Assembly: GCA_008330645.1 (NCBI GenBank)
Contig: VLTN01000122.1
Location: 1 to 26,019, forward strand
Length of the DNA: 26,019 nucleotides
Direction of reading: 5' to 3'
Source: Cafeteria roenbergensis
Taxonomy: Eukaryota > Sar > Bigyra > Bicosoecida > Cafeteriaceae
In this document: in pieces, positions 10,573-20,189 of the stretch
Numbering within the stretch: position 1 is the stretch's first letter
How the letters are laid out: the number at the start of each line of letters is the position of its first letter
The notes under the pieces: model-generated
The model's input: only the letters and a program-made list of their open reading frames with translations
What the model was told of the DNA's origin: nothing
Database searches by the model: none
Program-made: the position numbers and the translations under genes

Positions 10573-11231
10573 TAGCCCGGCTAGCCGGCGCGTACCAGCG
10601 AACTGATGAGAGGCACCCAACGCGCTTGGTCGTCTTGTCCGCGGTCGTTATGACCGCAGTCCAAGCCGCGTCGTGGCGGATGTGCAACTCGCACCACACC
10701 AGGGGGGGGCTGCCCGCCGTCCCGACGAGGCGGTGAGCCGCGGCCCTCGCCACAGCATCGCAAAACTCCAGGAGACCATCCCACGTGCGAGGCGCTCCCA
10801 TGGCGGCCCACAGGAAGCACTTTGTAGGGTCGAGTATCCAATGGCTGTGCAGGGGACCGAGGCCCCCAGTTCTGGTCCCCAAACTCGGCGTCCACGCCGC
10901 AGGCCCGAAGCTGCGCGGCCGCGCCAAGGAATTGAAGGGAGGGCGCGCCGAGCCGGGCCCGCGAGGTGCCCGACGAGGAATCGCGCTGTGGCGGGACCGC
11001 GAGCGGAGGGGCCTGAGGGCGGAGCGCTGCGAGGTGGCGGTCTGCCACGGCCGATGGAACGGCCGCAGCCTCGGACGCTGGGGAGCAGACCGGGTCAGCG
11101 GGCGCTCGGGACCTGGCCCGCAGCTTGCAGTCGCTGGGGCACGAGCAGGGGGCGGGCGGACGGTCAGCCGCCGGGGGAGCGTTGGAGCGGACCGGGGTCG
11201 GCCAGCCCGGCAGGGGGAGCGACCCCGGTGC
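10573..11231. other. 659-bp segment present only in copy 2
   Basis: The flanks match copy 1 directly across 1278/1279. The segment has no terminal inverted repeat or clear target duplication that I can see, only a few bases of GC-rich microhomology at the edges. This fits a deletion in copy 1 better than a transposon insertion in copy 2. The minus strand is open over most of it without a recognisable domain. It may be lost sequence of the retroelement-like region. Confidence 0.7.
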
Positions 11232-12339
11232 CGGCGCCATGGGCACAGACGGGGGCGCCATGCGCGCCGACCGTACAGGCCGCGGTGGGGGCAGCGAGCC
11301 GCTCGGACGACGCGTTTGCGGAGGGGTCGGGGCCAGTCCTGGGCGCGGCGGTGGGCGAAGGCGTCCGAGCCCGATGAACATGTCGGGGCCTCGGTGCCCG
11401 AGGGGGCCGAGTGGGCAGGGCCGCCAAGCGGGGCATGGACTGACCCAATGGCCGCCAGCTGGGGAGAACGTGATTAGCGCGCACGCAACCCCGCGGTTGC
11501 TCCGAAAAATGTCGCTGCTTGACACGCCCGGAGATCAGCGACGAGACTTCACGCGAGCGGGAGAGAGACCACGCAGGAGGGCATCCAGGGACGTGGCCGA
11601 CCCGGAGGCGCCAGCGTCCACCAGGCCCTGCCACATAGCCGCCGCGGCGGGGTCTCCGCCGGCCGCCGCTACCAGGCGCCGCAGCTCCGCCATGCAGCGA
11701 GGGGGAGCCAGAGAGGCGATGTCCTTCCAGAAGACCGCGTCCGAGACCCCGCCCGACACCGCCCGGGAGGCCTCCGCTGGGGAGAGACCGACGAGCGCCA
11801 TCAACTGCCTGGACAGCGCCTTGCCGGACCCGCCGCCGGAAGCTGCCGCGCGAGCCGGCTTGGGAGACGAGCCCTTCGAGGAACGTGGGTGGGCTGGCAT
11901 CGCCGAAGGCGTTGGGTCCCCTTTAACCAGTCCCCAGATGAAGATCAGGTCGCTTTGGGCGCAGGAGGTGGCCGGGTCCCCGGAGAGGCACGGCGGGGCA
12001 CGCCACCCCGGAACCTCGTCGCTCACGCCGCGAAGCAGCGACTGCGGCACGGGCACAACCGAGGACCACGCGAGCACCGAAAGCCGGAGGGCCAGCCGCC
12101 CGTCGAGGAGGGCCGACCTGGGGGCAGCCGTTGCTGCAGCCGAAACCGCCGAGAGCAGCGTGTGTGCCCGGTCGCCGCCGAAAAGACAGCCGAGTGCAAC
12201 CGCGGCGTCGGATCCGGGGCCGGGAGTGCGGCCTCAGCGACCACTTCCGCCGACCAACGGGAAAGCCAGGTGCCCGGGTCCACTCCCCCGCCACCTTCGA
12301 GCGCGTCGCGGCCGGGCGCGCGGCGGAGCCAACTCGCTA

Positions 12340-12971
12340 AGGCTGGCGGCAGCGGAGAACCGGTGGGCGAAAGGCCGCGGCGAAAATGTGCGGCCGATTA
12401 CGCCGCCGCAGACGCCCACATGCCGTCTAGGGGCGAAGGCCGCTCCCACACGCCGGGCGGGAAGCCGGATGGCAGCGCCGTTGGAGCCGGGGCGGCGCCA
12501 GAGGCACTTGCGGAGGCCACGGAAAAGACGGAGGACCGCAGTCGAGCGCGTGCTCGGAGCGGGCGAATGTTGGCAGAGCGCTGCCCAAGATGGATGAGTA
12601 CAAGCAAACATATCCACGTCACTATTGTCTGCACCGGCAGGGGTGATCGTGCGGGCAAGAGGGCGCCGGAGCATTTCCCTGCTGCAACACACCTCGAGCC
12701 TTCCACACGACAACGCGCCTACATGTGTGCTTGCGGCGGCGCCAGCCACAACGGCAGCGCGCTGTCTGACGGTGGGCTGGATCGCCTCGTCACTCCCGGC
12801 GCAGAGCCTGCAGTTCGGACACACGTCTTGACCCACACAAATCGCAGCAAGGCCCTAGCTCACACAGCTGCGCTGGCGCTGGCGCTGGTGCTGGTGCTGA
12901 TGCTGGCGCTGGCGCTGGCGCTGGGGATGGTTCAGGTGCCGGCAGGCTGCGAGCGGCAGGCAGACAGCGCA
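12340..12971. other. Intergenic copy-2 sequence downstream of the truncated acyltransferase, including the GCTGGC microsatellite
   Basis: This is the near-identical counterpart of 2404-3035. It contains the GCTGGC-type repeat at 12867-12925 and no supported gene. The 200-codon minus-strand frames here and in copy 1 translate identically, but so does the whole segment, so identity is no evidence for coding. Confidence 0.5.
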
Positions 12972-13286
12972 TCAGCGCTCCTTCTTGGGCTCTGCCGGGG
13001 CCGGGACGGCGTCCTCGCCGAGCGCGTCGCGGGCGCGCTGCTCCGCGTCGGCAAAGGTGATCCTTCCGTCCTCGGGGCCGAGCTTGTGGATGAGGCGGGC
13101 GCGGAAGGCGGCAGCCTCATTGGCGAGGGTCTCTTTGCTCGCGGGGGGGTCGCGCGTGACGTGCAAGTTGCGGTCCGCGGGGTACCCGGCGGCAGCCTTG
13201 TGCGTCTCGTAGAGGCGCTCGAGGGCGTCGACGTAGCGGCAGTAGGCGTCCTCGACGAGGGCGGGGTGGGGGTGCAGGGTCCACTC
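12972..13286 (-). pseudogene. DGAT2-family acyltransferase, 3' fragment cut by the viral element
   Basis: The last 105 codons match copy 1 almost perfectly (one visible substitution at 13144). The match ends at 13286, which corresponds to 3350 in copy 1. Beyond that point the sequence changes to AT-rich viral DNA. The fragment lacks the HPHG active site, the GGEQE motif and the membrane segments, so this copy cannot make the enzyme. The missing 5' part should lie beyond the far end of the element, outside the window. Confidence 0.92.
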
Positions 13287-13292
13287 CCCCCC

Positions 13293-13325
13293 GAAGAATG
13301 AAAATTCCAAAATTTTCACTTCTTC
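13293..13325. repeat. Terminal hairpin 1
   Basis: The arms GAAGAATGAAAATT and AATTTTCACTTCTTC pair around a CCAA loop, with one bulged C. It starts within seven bases of the host junction. Confidence 0.8.
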
Positions 13326-13348
13326 TATAACCGCCAGCGGCGGTTATA
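13326..13348. repeat. Terminal hairpin 2
   Basis: A perfect 10-bp stem (TATAACCGCC / GGCGGTTATA) with an AGC loop follows directly after hairpin 1. Its GC-rich core is unusual in this AT-rich region. Confidence 0.85.
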
Positions 13349-13616
13349 TCCACCCTACGGGACACACCTAGGGGTTTTATCTTACGGGTTATCTTATAGT
13401 TCCATCTTAATATATGCCATGTCACTGCCCTAGGTATAATCTTATATATTTCCATCTTTTGGCAGCTAAAAATGAAAGAGTATAATAAAATACCCTAGTG
13501 CCCTAGGATACCCCCCTTTTTTCAAGAAAAATAATAGATATATTTATAGAGTAATATCAGCGGTTTTATCGGGCCATACTAGGGCAGCCCATATTTTAAA
13601 AAGGAAATCATTCGGG

Positions 13617-13633
13617 GGAAAATTTAATTTTCC
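13617..13633. repeat. Palindrome GGAAAATT-T-AATTTTCC
   Basis: This is a perfect 8-bp inverted repeat around a single T inside the terminal region. Its function is unknown. Confidence 0.7.
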
Positions 13634-13972
13634 ATTTTTGAGAAGGAAAACAAAAGGAAACCGCCTGCCCCGGTGTGCCACCTTAATTTTAATCTTCTGT
13701 TTGGTCCCCATTAATGGGTATATTCAACGGGCCCATCACGTAGTGGATAATAATAAAATTTCAAATTTATTGAAATTTATCCTTTTCAACACTGTACGGT
13801 TCTTAAAGTTATGGCTCCACAAATCTTACCACAATAATTACAAAATTTTAATTAAATCTCTAGGACAAAATTAAAAAATGGGTTAAAGAAAAAAAAACTA
13901 TAGTATTATACATAAACTAATTTTAATTATATTTGATTATATAATTAAACTTATTTTAATAAACTTTCACAT

Positions 13973-15723
13973 TTAAGCATTTTCAAGAGCTTCAACACGT
14001 GCAACCAATGCCGCATTTTGTGCGGTTAATTCTTGAACTGCTTTTATAAGTGGTGCTATAAATTCAGTGTATCTTAGAGAATAATCAAAACCTTCACCTT
14101 CAATGAGTGGTGTTTTTTGAATTGTTCCAGTTCCGTCAGATTGAGGAATAAAGTTGGGGTCTGGTATCATTTTTTGGGATTTAATGACGGTTGCGTTTCC
14201 TGTAAGGTCTGAATCTCCTAAATTGTTAAATACAGTTTCAACTTCTTGAGCTATTAAACCATAATGAACACGATCACTTGTATTTTCTTTAAATTTATAC
14301 TCAACAGGGCGGAGTGTGTTATATAAAATCAAGACCTTTTGTTAAATCATTGACATCTTTCTTTTTATTTAAATCTGATGTTTGAATGGTACCATTTGCA
14401 GAATACACATCTTTCCATCTGAAGGTGTTATATCCTAAATCAATGGTGTTGTCTGTCTCTGGTCTGACAACTGGTGTTAATGCATCCAAAACCATCATTG
14501 AATTCAAATACATTGCATTAGCTCCATCACAATTTAACCAATTAATGGTGGTTGGGGTGAGTGGGTCTACAGGGTTTAAAGAATTAATAGAAAAACTGTC
14601 ACCTGTTCGTTGGTCCACTTTCATTTGCCATATTTGCTTGTTTGCGTTGGTTCTGAAATATCCTGTGGAACCATTTAAATAACCGTTCCAGCTTTAAACT
14701 GCTCCATCCTGGACGAGTCCCCCCTGCATCTGTGCCTGCTTCCATAAACAACTGACCACTCTCACTAGGACTGGCTGCAGGACTTCTGAAACGTGCACAT
14801 AAATGTGCAGTTGGTTGATTTGATGATCCCACTGACAATTGACCAGATGCAGCATTATTTACAACCAGAGAATGGTCACCAACATATAAAGTATCAGATT
14901 TAACTTCACCAACCACCTCAAGTTCTGCACCTGGGTCAGATGTCATTATACCAACTTTATTACCTCTAATTCTCATAGTTTCAGAAAATACAGCACCAGG
15001 AACAACATCACCATTTTGAACGGAAAAAACAATATTACCCTTAACACCATTTGTAGGATCACCTACCATAGAAATTTGTGCAGTTTTCCCGCCATCTAAT
15101 CCATCATCTCCATCATTAAAAATGATATTATGTGGGGTTTTTCGTTGTGCTTCAGTAGATGGAGTAGGGGATTTGAACAAAACTAGATTATTCATATTAC
15201 TAACCAATTCATTTTCTCCAACTTTAACACTGTATGTGGTATTAAAATCGTTATTTCTTTGATTACCAGCTTCATTACCACTATACATATAAATGCTTCT
15301 ATCACTATTATCTTGACCACTTAAAAGTAAGCCAGGGCTATAAGCTATAGACCCGTTAAAGTTGGATTCCATATAAATTGGGTCATTATTTGGAAATCTA
15401 ATTCCACTTTTTGTATTACTTCCAGCGATTGGTTCGCCAGTTATAATAACACTTTTAGTTGTAAGTGGAGTGGTTAAAGATAAGGTGTTAGCTTGAATTT
15501 CTCCAATATTGAGCATATCATCACCATTGCCATCATTTCCTGCTGCTAAAACTTGGCTTAAAGTTCCTGAATGTTGATCAATTTGAGCATCAACATAAGC
15601 TTTATTAGGGCAGTCGTAATCATCAACAGGAGGGGCCACGTTAGTAATTTTATTTTTTCCAGCATCTAAGCCAGCACAGGTTAATTTATAACTATTACCA
15701 TAAAGTAAATTTGAAATAGACAT
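13973..15723 (-). CDS. Fibre-like protein with C-terminal peptidase S74 chaperone domain (two frameshifts)
   Basis: The N-terminus has NKITNVAPPVDDYDCPNKAY, the KITN.A.P....NKAYVD motif common in phage and viral tail fibres. A long Asn/Gly/Thr-rich, beta-structured middle follows. The C-terminus is an S74 intramolecular chaperone: TSDLNKKKDV with Ser (codon 14378-14376) and Lys five residues on, the pair known to drive self-cleavage, then LRPVEYKF, HYGLIAQEVE and a terminal coiled coil (FIAPLIKAVQEL...ALENA). Such domains trimerise fibres and are then cut off. The reading frame breaks at about 14693 (TTTAAA run) and at about 14320 (TTTTATATAA). Across the breaks the product would be about 580 residues. 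It lies last in the capsid transcription direction, next to the terminal region, and probably forms a host-attachment appendage. Confidence 0.8.
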
Positions 15724-15745
15724 TATATATAATAACTTAGATATT
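15724..15745 (-). promoter_or_regulatory. TCTA-type promoter of the fibre-like gene
   Basis: Read on the minus strand: TCTAAG (TCTA at 15741-15738), then TTATTATATATA directly before ATG. It matches the other viral promoters in the window. Confidence 0.7.
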
Positions 15746-15779
15746 ATTTTTTAAGTTATTAAATATTAGTTAAATGTTT

Positions 15780-17582
15780 TTAGAGGTTTCTTAAGTCGTG
15801 AAGTTGTTTATCTGATAACTTTTTGCCGCCTTTTTTTCCTGATCCTAGTAAAACAATTTCTCCACCTTTCTTTTTTCTAGTGGTTGTTTTTTTACCATAA
15901 CCATAAACGGAGGCAATGTTTCCCATCATTGTACCATCTCCCGCATAATCTTTTAATGGTCCCGTATTTCTTAATAGTTTAGTCACCGTTTTAGTCATGG
16001 GATGAGCTGCCATATGGTTAAAATTAGTCATAACATCACCCATAAAAGACCCGCCCATAACCCGCATTAATTTGTTATTATCATCGGTAAGTTTTAGGGG
16101 GCTTTTTAATAGTTGGTCGGGAGTGTAAAGGGTTAAATCATCCATAAAGGTACCATCTTCAAAGCTGTAGGTGAGATTATCCCTAATTGAAAACACTTCT
16201 AATTTATAAGAAGCAGGAGATCCCACATCATTAGGGGTGACAAATGTTGCTTTTACCTGCATATTAATGGCCTTATTAGCATTAGCCACAACATGATAAT
16301 CTTTCAATCCCAGGTCGGAAGGACGGAAGAAAATTACAGAACCAGCACCAAATATAGCTTTTTCAAATTTAGCAGCATCATCAGCCGCTGCGTGCACTTC
16401 ACATCCATTAGCCAGAGCACCACTAAAGCATGAGAATCTTTTATTATATCCATTAGCTGAAGATAATTCGTACAGTTGTTCTTGTGTAAGGTTTCTAAAA
16501 ATACCAGTATCAGAATCCACCTTAATTTCTAATTTAGTAATTCCAGCTAGGTAATCAGGATAGAATTTATAAGGCTGCCCATCTTGTGAAACCATAACAG
16601 CAAACATTGAAGGGACATTATTCATTGCCATACTATGTGTTTCTATAAAGTGCTGGGTACGTTCTTCTTGTTTTGTATATGGGGCTCGATCATTTATACA
16701 TGTTTTAGTTTTATTTCCTTCTAATGAAATTAACGGGGTATTATATATTATAGTTTTAGGAATGTCACCAATTTCAAGAGGGGCGACCCAGTTTTGAACA
16801 AGCATTTCAATTTTAAACCCAGAAATAGTCACCTCAAAATCATCATCATCGGGAAGTGCCACATCATTAGAAATACCGATAAGATTTTCAGGTTTGAATT
16901 GTCCATCTAATTGAACTTTAAATGTTGATAGGTTTCTAAAAGGTACTGGGTCTTTGATATTTTTATATTGTGTAGGATTGGCTGCAAGGGCTTCATCCAC
17001 CACAAAATCAATTTTGGTTGTTGTGTCACCAGCCTTTTTTGGTTGGATATGATATAAATAATTACAACCTAAACCGCGGGACATTCGGCTATCAGGTGAA
17101 TCTATACCTGTTCTATAAGGATTATTTAAGGCTTTAGTTTCGATTTTAGTATATTCATCAACATCAGAGCAGGGAGACAGCAAAGCAAGTTCTAGAGGAT
17201 CCGCATTATATTGATGAAGTTTAATTAATTGTGCGGGGTAACTGGTGAATGTTTTACCATTCATATTAATAACTGCAACAGGTAGACTTCTATTAACAGG
17301 GTTAGATTTGAGACCTATATTGTTGGTTAAATCTACCAAAGTGTTAATTTCAGCAGTAAATTTTATTCTTAAACGTGGTGCACCTCCTGTTAAATTTCCA
17401 AGAGGTTGATTAAAAGTTATTTGACCTACACCATTATCAGGTGCTGTTGATGTGGGTTCAATTGTTTGAAATGTTGAGTATGGAATGCCTATTCTAGAAG
17501 CAATTTTAACATTTTTAGAAGTGGGCCAATTATAAGCATAAGGAGCTTGTAAAACAGTATCGAGTTCTGGGGGTGTATTCAT
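15780..17582 (-). CDS. MCP: Major capsid protein (double jelly-roll, mavirus-like)
   Basis: This intact frame of 600 codons is close to the 606 residues of mavirus MCP (MV18) and holds the same position downstream of penton and protease. The sequence is beta-rich throughout, as expected of a double jelly-roll hexon protein forming trimeric capsomers. The C-terminal part (about residues 515-600) changes character: MGGSFMGDVM, then YGYGKKTTTRKKKGG and a basic Gly/Lys-rich end. In mavirus the protease removes a C-terminal MCP domain during maturation, so this tail is the likely processed part. The start is the only Met close to the TATATA box. It is one of few element genes without any break. 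I assign it from length, order and fold-type features, not from an alignment. Confidence 0.85.
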   Translation of the reverse strand: MNTPPELDTVLQAPYAYNWPTSKNVKIASRIGIPYSTFQTIEPTSTAPDNGVGQITFNQPLGNLTGGAPRLRIKFTAEINTLVDLTNNIGLKSNPVNRSLPVAVINMNGKTFTSYPAQLIKLHQYNADPLELALLSPCSDVDEYTKIETKALNNPYRTGIDSPDSRMSRGLGCNYLYHIQPKKAGDTTTKIDFVVDEALAANPTQYKNIKDPVPFRNLSTFKVQLDGQFKPENLIGISNDVALPDDDDFEVTISGFKIEMLVQNWVAPLEIGDIPKTIIYNTPLISLEGNKTKTCINDRAPYTKQEERTQHFIETHSMAMNNVPSMFAVMVSQDGQPYKFYPDYLAGITKLEIKVDSDTGIFRNLTQEQLYELSSANGYNKRFSCFSGALANGCEVHAAADDAAKFEKAIFGAGSVIFFRPSDLGLKDYHVVANANKAINMQVKATFVTPNDVGSPASYKLEVFSIRDNLTYSFEDGTFMDDLTLYTPDQLLKSPLKLTDDNNKLMRVMGGSFMGDVMTNFNHMAAHPMTKTVTKLLRNTGPLKDYAGDGTMMGNIASVYGYGKKTTTRKKKGGEIVLLGSGKKGGKKLSDKQLHDLRNL

Positions 17583-17602
17583 ATATATTAACTTAGAAAA
17601 TA
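17583..17602 (-). promoter_or_regulatory. TCTA-type promoter of the capsid gene
   Basis: TCTA at 17597-17594 on the minus strand is followed by AGTTAATATAT and the ATG of the capsid gene. Spacing is the same as for the penton and fibre genes. Confidence 0.75.
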
Positions 17603-17696
17603 TTTTTTTAATTATAAATTATTTTAAACTTACCTTAATAATTTTAAATAATTTAGAGACTTTTTAAAGACTAAAAAAAACTAGACTTTAATATAA

Positions 17697-18609
17697 TTAA
17701 TCTATTGATTCAAATAAAAGCTTAAGTTGTATTACTGTTTGAGGAAGAAGAGTTAAAGGGTGTTTTTCATTATCATAATCGTATATGGTAAAGGATAAAT
17801 TAAAACGGTTGAAATCAGTTTGTAAAATATTATGGTATTTATTAGATGAATTTTCGGCCCTATATAATATGCTGTTATAATCTTGATTGTTTTGTTGTAA
17901 ATATTTATAATTAGTAAGGAAAACCCCCGTGTTATCTGATATAGTTGTATTTTTTGATATTGAAGGGAGTAATTCATAAGATACGGGGAGGTCGTTAGAT
18001 TCTATAACAATATGCGATATAGGGGTTAAAAATTCTAAAGTGGAAGCATCTTGTGTTTCTACATCTTCATTTAATATAACTAATGAATACTCTTCGTCTA
18101 TGTCGTCAAATTCAAAAGAGTTAAAGTCTACTCTCATGTCATCATTAAACATAATAAAATGACCGTTTCTAAAATTTTCAGTCGTGGTGATTTCAAATTT
18201 TTTACTATGTTTATTAAAACTAAAAACGGGTATGTCTTCTTCTCCTATGATACCGTCACATAATCCAGATAAAGTTTCATTAATGGCGGTACCTACATCA
18301 ACATAATCGTACATGTACCCATCTTCATCTACAAAGGTACTAAAATCAACCTCACGTACTCCCATAATTTCATCGGTGGAACGGTTAAAAATTCCTACTT
18401 GATAGTCATGTCCCGCGGGTTTAAAATAATGGAAGTCTTATTTTATGGAGATGGAACTCTTCAACAATTAAGAGATAATTTTTATCAGGGTCTAAAATTG
18501 TAGAAGAACGAAAAATATCAACACTAACGGGTCTTTTATAAGAGCCCCGCGGTCCAGCTAATTGTTTATTACTCTTGATAGTTTCATTAAGCCAAATATA
18601 CTGTTTCAT
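17697..18609 (-). CDS. Penton / minor capsid protein (one frameshift)
   Basis: Two frames, 62 codons from 18609 and 222 codons from 18365, read as one protein of about 303 residues if one base of the A4 run at 18423-18426 is discounted. Mavirus penton MV17 has 303 residues and the same place between protease and MCP. The join is smooth (...IRLPLF then KPAGHDYQVG), so a single indel is the only fault seen. The protein would be the single jelly-roll pentamer at the capsid vertices. It has no strong sequence motif, so the call rests on position, length and beta-rich character. Promoter spacing supports the start at 18609. Confidence 0.75.
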
Positions 18610-18628
18610 ATATATAAACTTAGAATAT
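18610..18628 (-). promoter_or_regulatory. TCTA-type promoter of the penton gene
   Basis: TCTA at 18624-18621 on the minus strand is followed by AGTTTATATA and the start codon. It lies within the 25-base gap to the protease stop, so each capsid gene has its own promoter rather than sharing one operon-like start. Confidence 0.75.
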
Positions 18629-18634
18629 ATTATT

Positions 18635-19219
18635 TTAAGTTAATAAATACTTAATGGGAAAGTTTGAAACAACCACCTCATCAGGTGAAATATTTTTCAA
18701 TTTACTTAAAGATTTAATCACTTGAGCAAACTCGTCATTTGTTAAATTTTTTAAAGCACACCTGGTTAAACACCACCGCCCACATGTGGCACTGTTATTT
18801 GTTAGAGATTGTAATTTATGGTGTGAATAATCAACATCGTACCCACTTTCTAACAGTAAATTTATTAAGCTGTTTTCTTCTTCTTTATAAAGGTCTTTTC
18901 TTTGTGTTCCGCTGTACCTTTTTTGGTCTACATCTGGTCTGCCTCCGTAAGAATCAAAAAAATAAACTGTGTCATTTCTGCCCATTATTAAAGCACAGTA
19001 ATGACCATATAAAACCTCCCCTCTGTGATTAGGATAAAAAATTATTAATTTGTTATCATTTCTAAATAATCCATTTATATTTTTACAATTAATAATGTCG
19101 TCATAATCTATAACATTAATTCCGGTTTCATTTGGTAATGTTGAGTGCCATAAATCCCGTAATTCTTGAGGACTTAGAGCTGTTAATAATAATTTTTTAA
19201 TATCTGCTTTCTTTAACAT
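18635..19219 (-). CDS. PRO: Maturation cysteine protease (adenain/Ulp1-like)
   Basis: The frame is intact with 194 codons. It carries the adenain-type catalytic set in order: H73 (YGHYCALIM), D89 (YFFDSYGG), Q137 (LQSLTNN) and C146 (SATCGRWC). The spacing and the NSATCG.WC block are characteristic of C5/C48-type proteases of adenoviruses, polintons and virophages. In mavirus the homologue (MV16) trims the MCP C-terminus. It sits between ATPase and penton as in mavirus. The start is set by its own TCTA/TATATA promoter. Confidence 0.9.
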   Translation of the reverse strand: MLKKADIKKLLLTALSPQELRDLWHSTLPNETGINVIDYDDIINCKNINGLFRNDNKLIIFYPNHRGEVLYGHYCALIMGRNDTVYFFDSYGGRPDVDQKRYSGTQRKDLYKEEENSLINLLLESGYDVDYSHHKLQSLTNNSATCGRWCLTRCALKNLTNDEFAQVIKSLSKLKNISPDEVVVSNFPIKYLLT

Positions 19220-19238
19220 ATATAAAACAATAGAATAA
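19220..19238 (-). promoter_or_regulatory. TCTA-type promoter of the protease gene
   Basis: TCTA at 19234-19231 (minus) is followed by TTGTTTTATAT and ATG. It is a slightly weaker form, without the AAG after TCTA. Confidence 0.65.
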
Positions 19239-19252
19239 TTTTTTTATATATC

Positions 19253-20189
19253 TTATTTTATAGTGTCCGTATTAACCACCGCTTTTTGTGAGATGGTTAA
19301 ATGATTATCTATATTATAACAAACCCACCGCGACTTTAATAATAATTTATCTACCAGGTCCCTTTGTCTTTTTTTTAATCCTAAATAATTTTTAAAGAGT
19401 CCTTCCCGTTGATAAGAGGTTGATTTTTTAAAAATAACATAATTAGTCGTTTCCTGTTTGATAAGACCGAAGGATGGCCCTCCTTGTGTCTTGTGGTTGG
19501 CTATAATCATATTACATTTATAATGCCTTCCTTGTGTTAATAAATGATCCCGTAAAACTTCAATTAATTTGACATCTTTATTTTTTTCGTAATCATCAAA
19601 AAATATAACGGAATCTTTAAAAATTTTCACCTATATCCTCATTACTAAACCTTAATTGATAACCTGTTTTTTTTTGGTCCTTTTTTAACCTTTAAATCAT
19701 TAATTCTTAATTCTTCTTTTAACACTTCTTCAGGTTTCTAGAAATTTTTTAAGATGTTTGAATTTAATTTTTTCTTTTTCATATAATTTAATTTTTTCTT
19801 CTTCATCCTCATTTTCATAAGGAATCACAAAATCATTAATATCTAAATATTTAATTTTACCAAAACGGCGGTCTGGTTTGTCTGTTATGGCAAAAAAATG
19901 CTTAATTCCTGCTCTGGTGTATTTATCTATTAATTGTACCACAAAGGTAGATTTACCCGAACCACTTTGACCGCTAATAAAATATCTATCACTGTCTATT
20001 TCTTTATCTTGAATACTTGGCGGAATAACTTCTAAAAGATCCTTACCATTTGTATGAAAAATAATCCGTACCTTCGTCATCGTCCATTTCATAACTCGGA
20101 TCAAAATAAATTAATTTACTTTTACTGTACCGTCCTAAAGTTTTATTTTCCGCAATTGGATAACCTTTTTTTAATTCATTAATACTCAT
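19253..20189 (-). pseudogene. FtsK/HerA-type genome-packaging ATPase, multiply frameshifted
   Basis: Walker A GQSGSGKS (19972-19949) follows DRYFISG, and a Walker B-like VIFFDDYE lies near 19610-19590, as in virophage and polinton packaging ATPases. The C-terminal part (ANHKTQGGPS...) is also typical of the family, which has a conserved residue-rich loop after Walker B. The likely start is the ATG at 20189-20187, next to a TCTA promoter. The frame breaks near 20060, near 19735, at least once between 19735 and 19640, and again near 19630. Across the breaks the length is about 310 residues, normal for virophages. As given, the gene cannot make a functional motor. Position upstream of the protease equals MV15 in mavirus. 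Confidence 0.85.

Larger units (their letters stand above)
9300..13286 (+). repeat. Second copy of the host tandem duplication (direct repeat of 1-3350)
   Basis: Bases from 9300 onward repeat the window start, beginning in the 3' end of the NTPase gene. Alignment by eye: 1-1278 pairs with 9300-10572, then 659 bases are present only here, then 1279-3350 pairs with 11232-13286 apart from a 17-base indel near 2240/12187. Substitutions are about 2% in the first 1.3 kb, about 1.4% over 1290-2240, and only two or so in the last 1.1 kb. The copy stops at the viral junction inside its acyltransferase gene. Confidence 0.93.
13287..13972. repeat. Gene-free terminal region of the element, candidate terminal inverted repeat
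   Basis: The first 686 bases of the element hold no convincing gene; the 78-codon plus-strand frame at 13638-13874 looks like chance. The length is similar to the terminal inverted repeat of mavirus (about 0.6 kb). The partner repeat would be outside the window, so this stays a prediction. Visible content: two adjacent hairpins at the very end, a palindrome at 13617-13633, three CCTAGG sites (13367, 13429, 13502) plus a CCCTAG at 13493, and two copies of an ATCTTATA...TTCCATCTT block near 13390 and 13440. Confidence 0.55.

Noticed and set aside
10573-11231. Novel transposon insertion in copy 2
   Set aside because: No terminal inverted repeats, no target-site duplication and no transposase; deletion from copy 1 fits better.
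13638-13874. 78-codon plus-strand ORF in the terminal region
   Set aside because: No promoter of the viral type, no similarity recognised, and it lies in the candidate terminal repeat.
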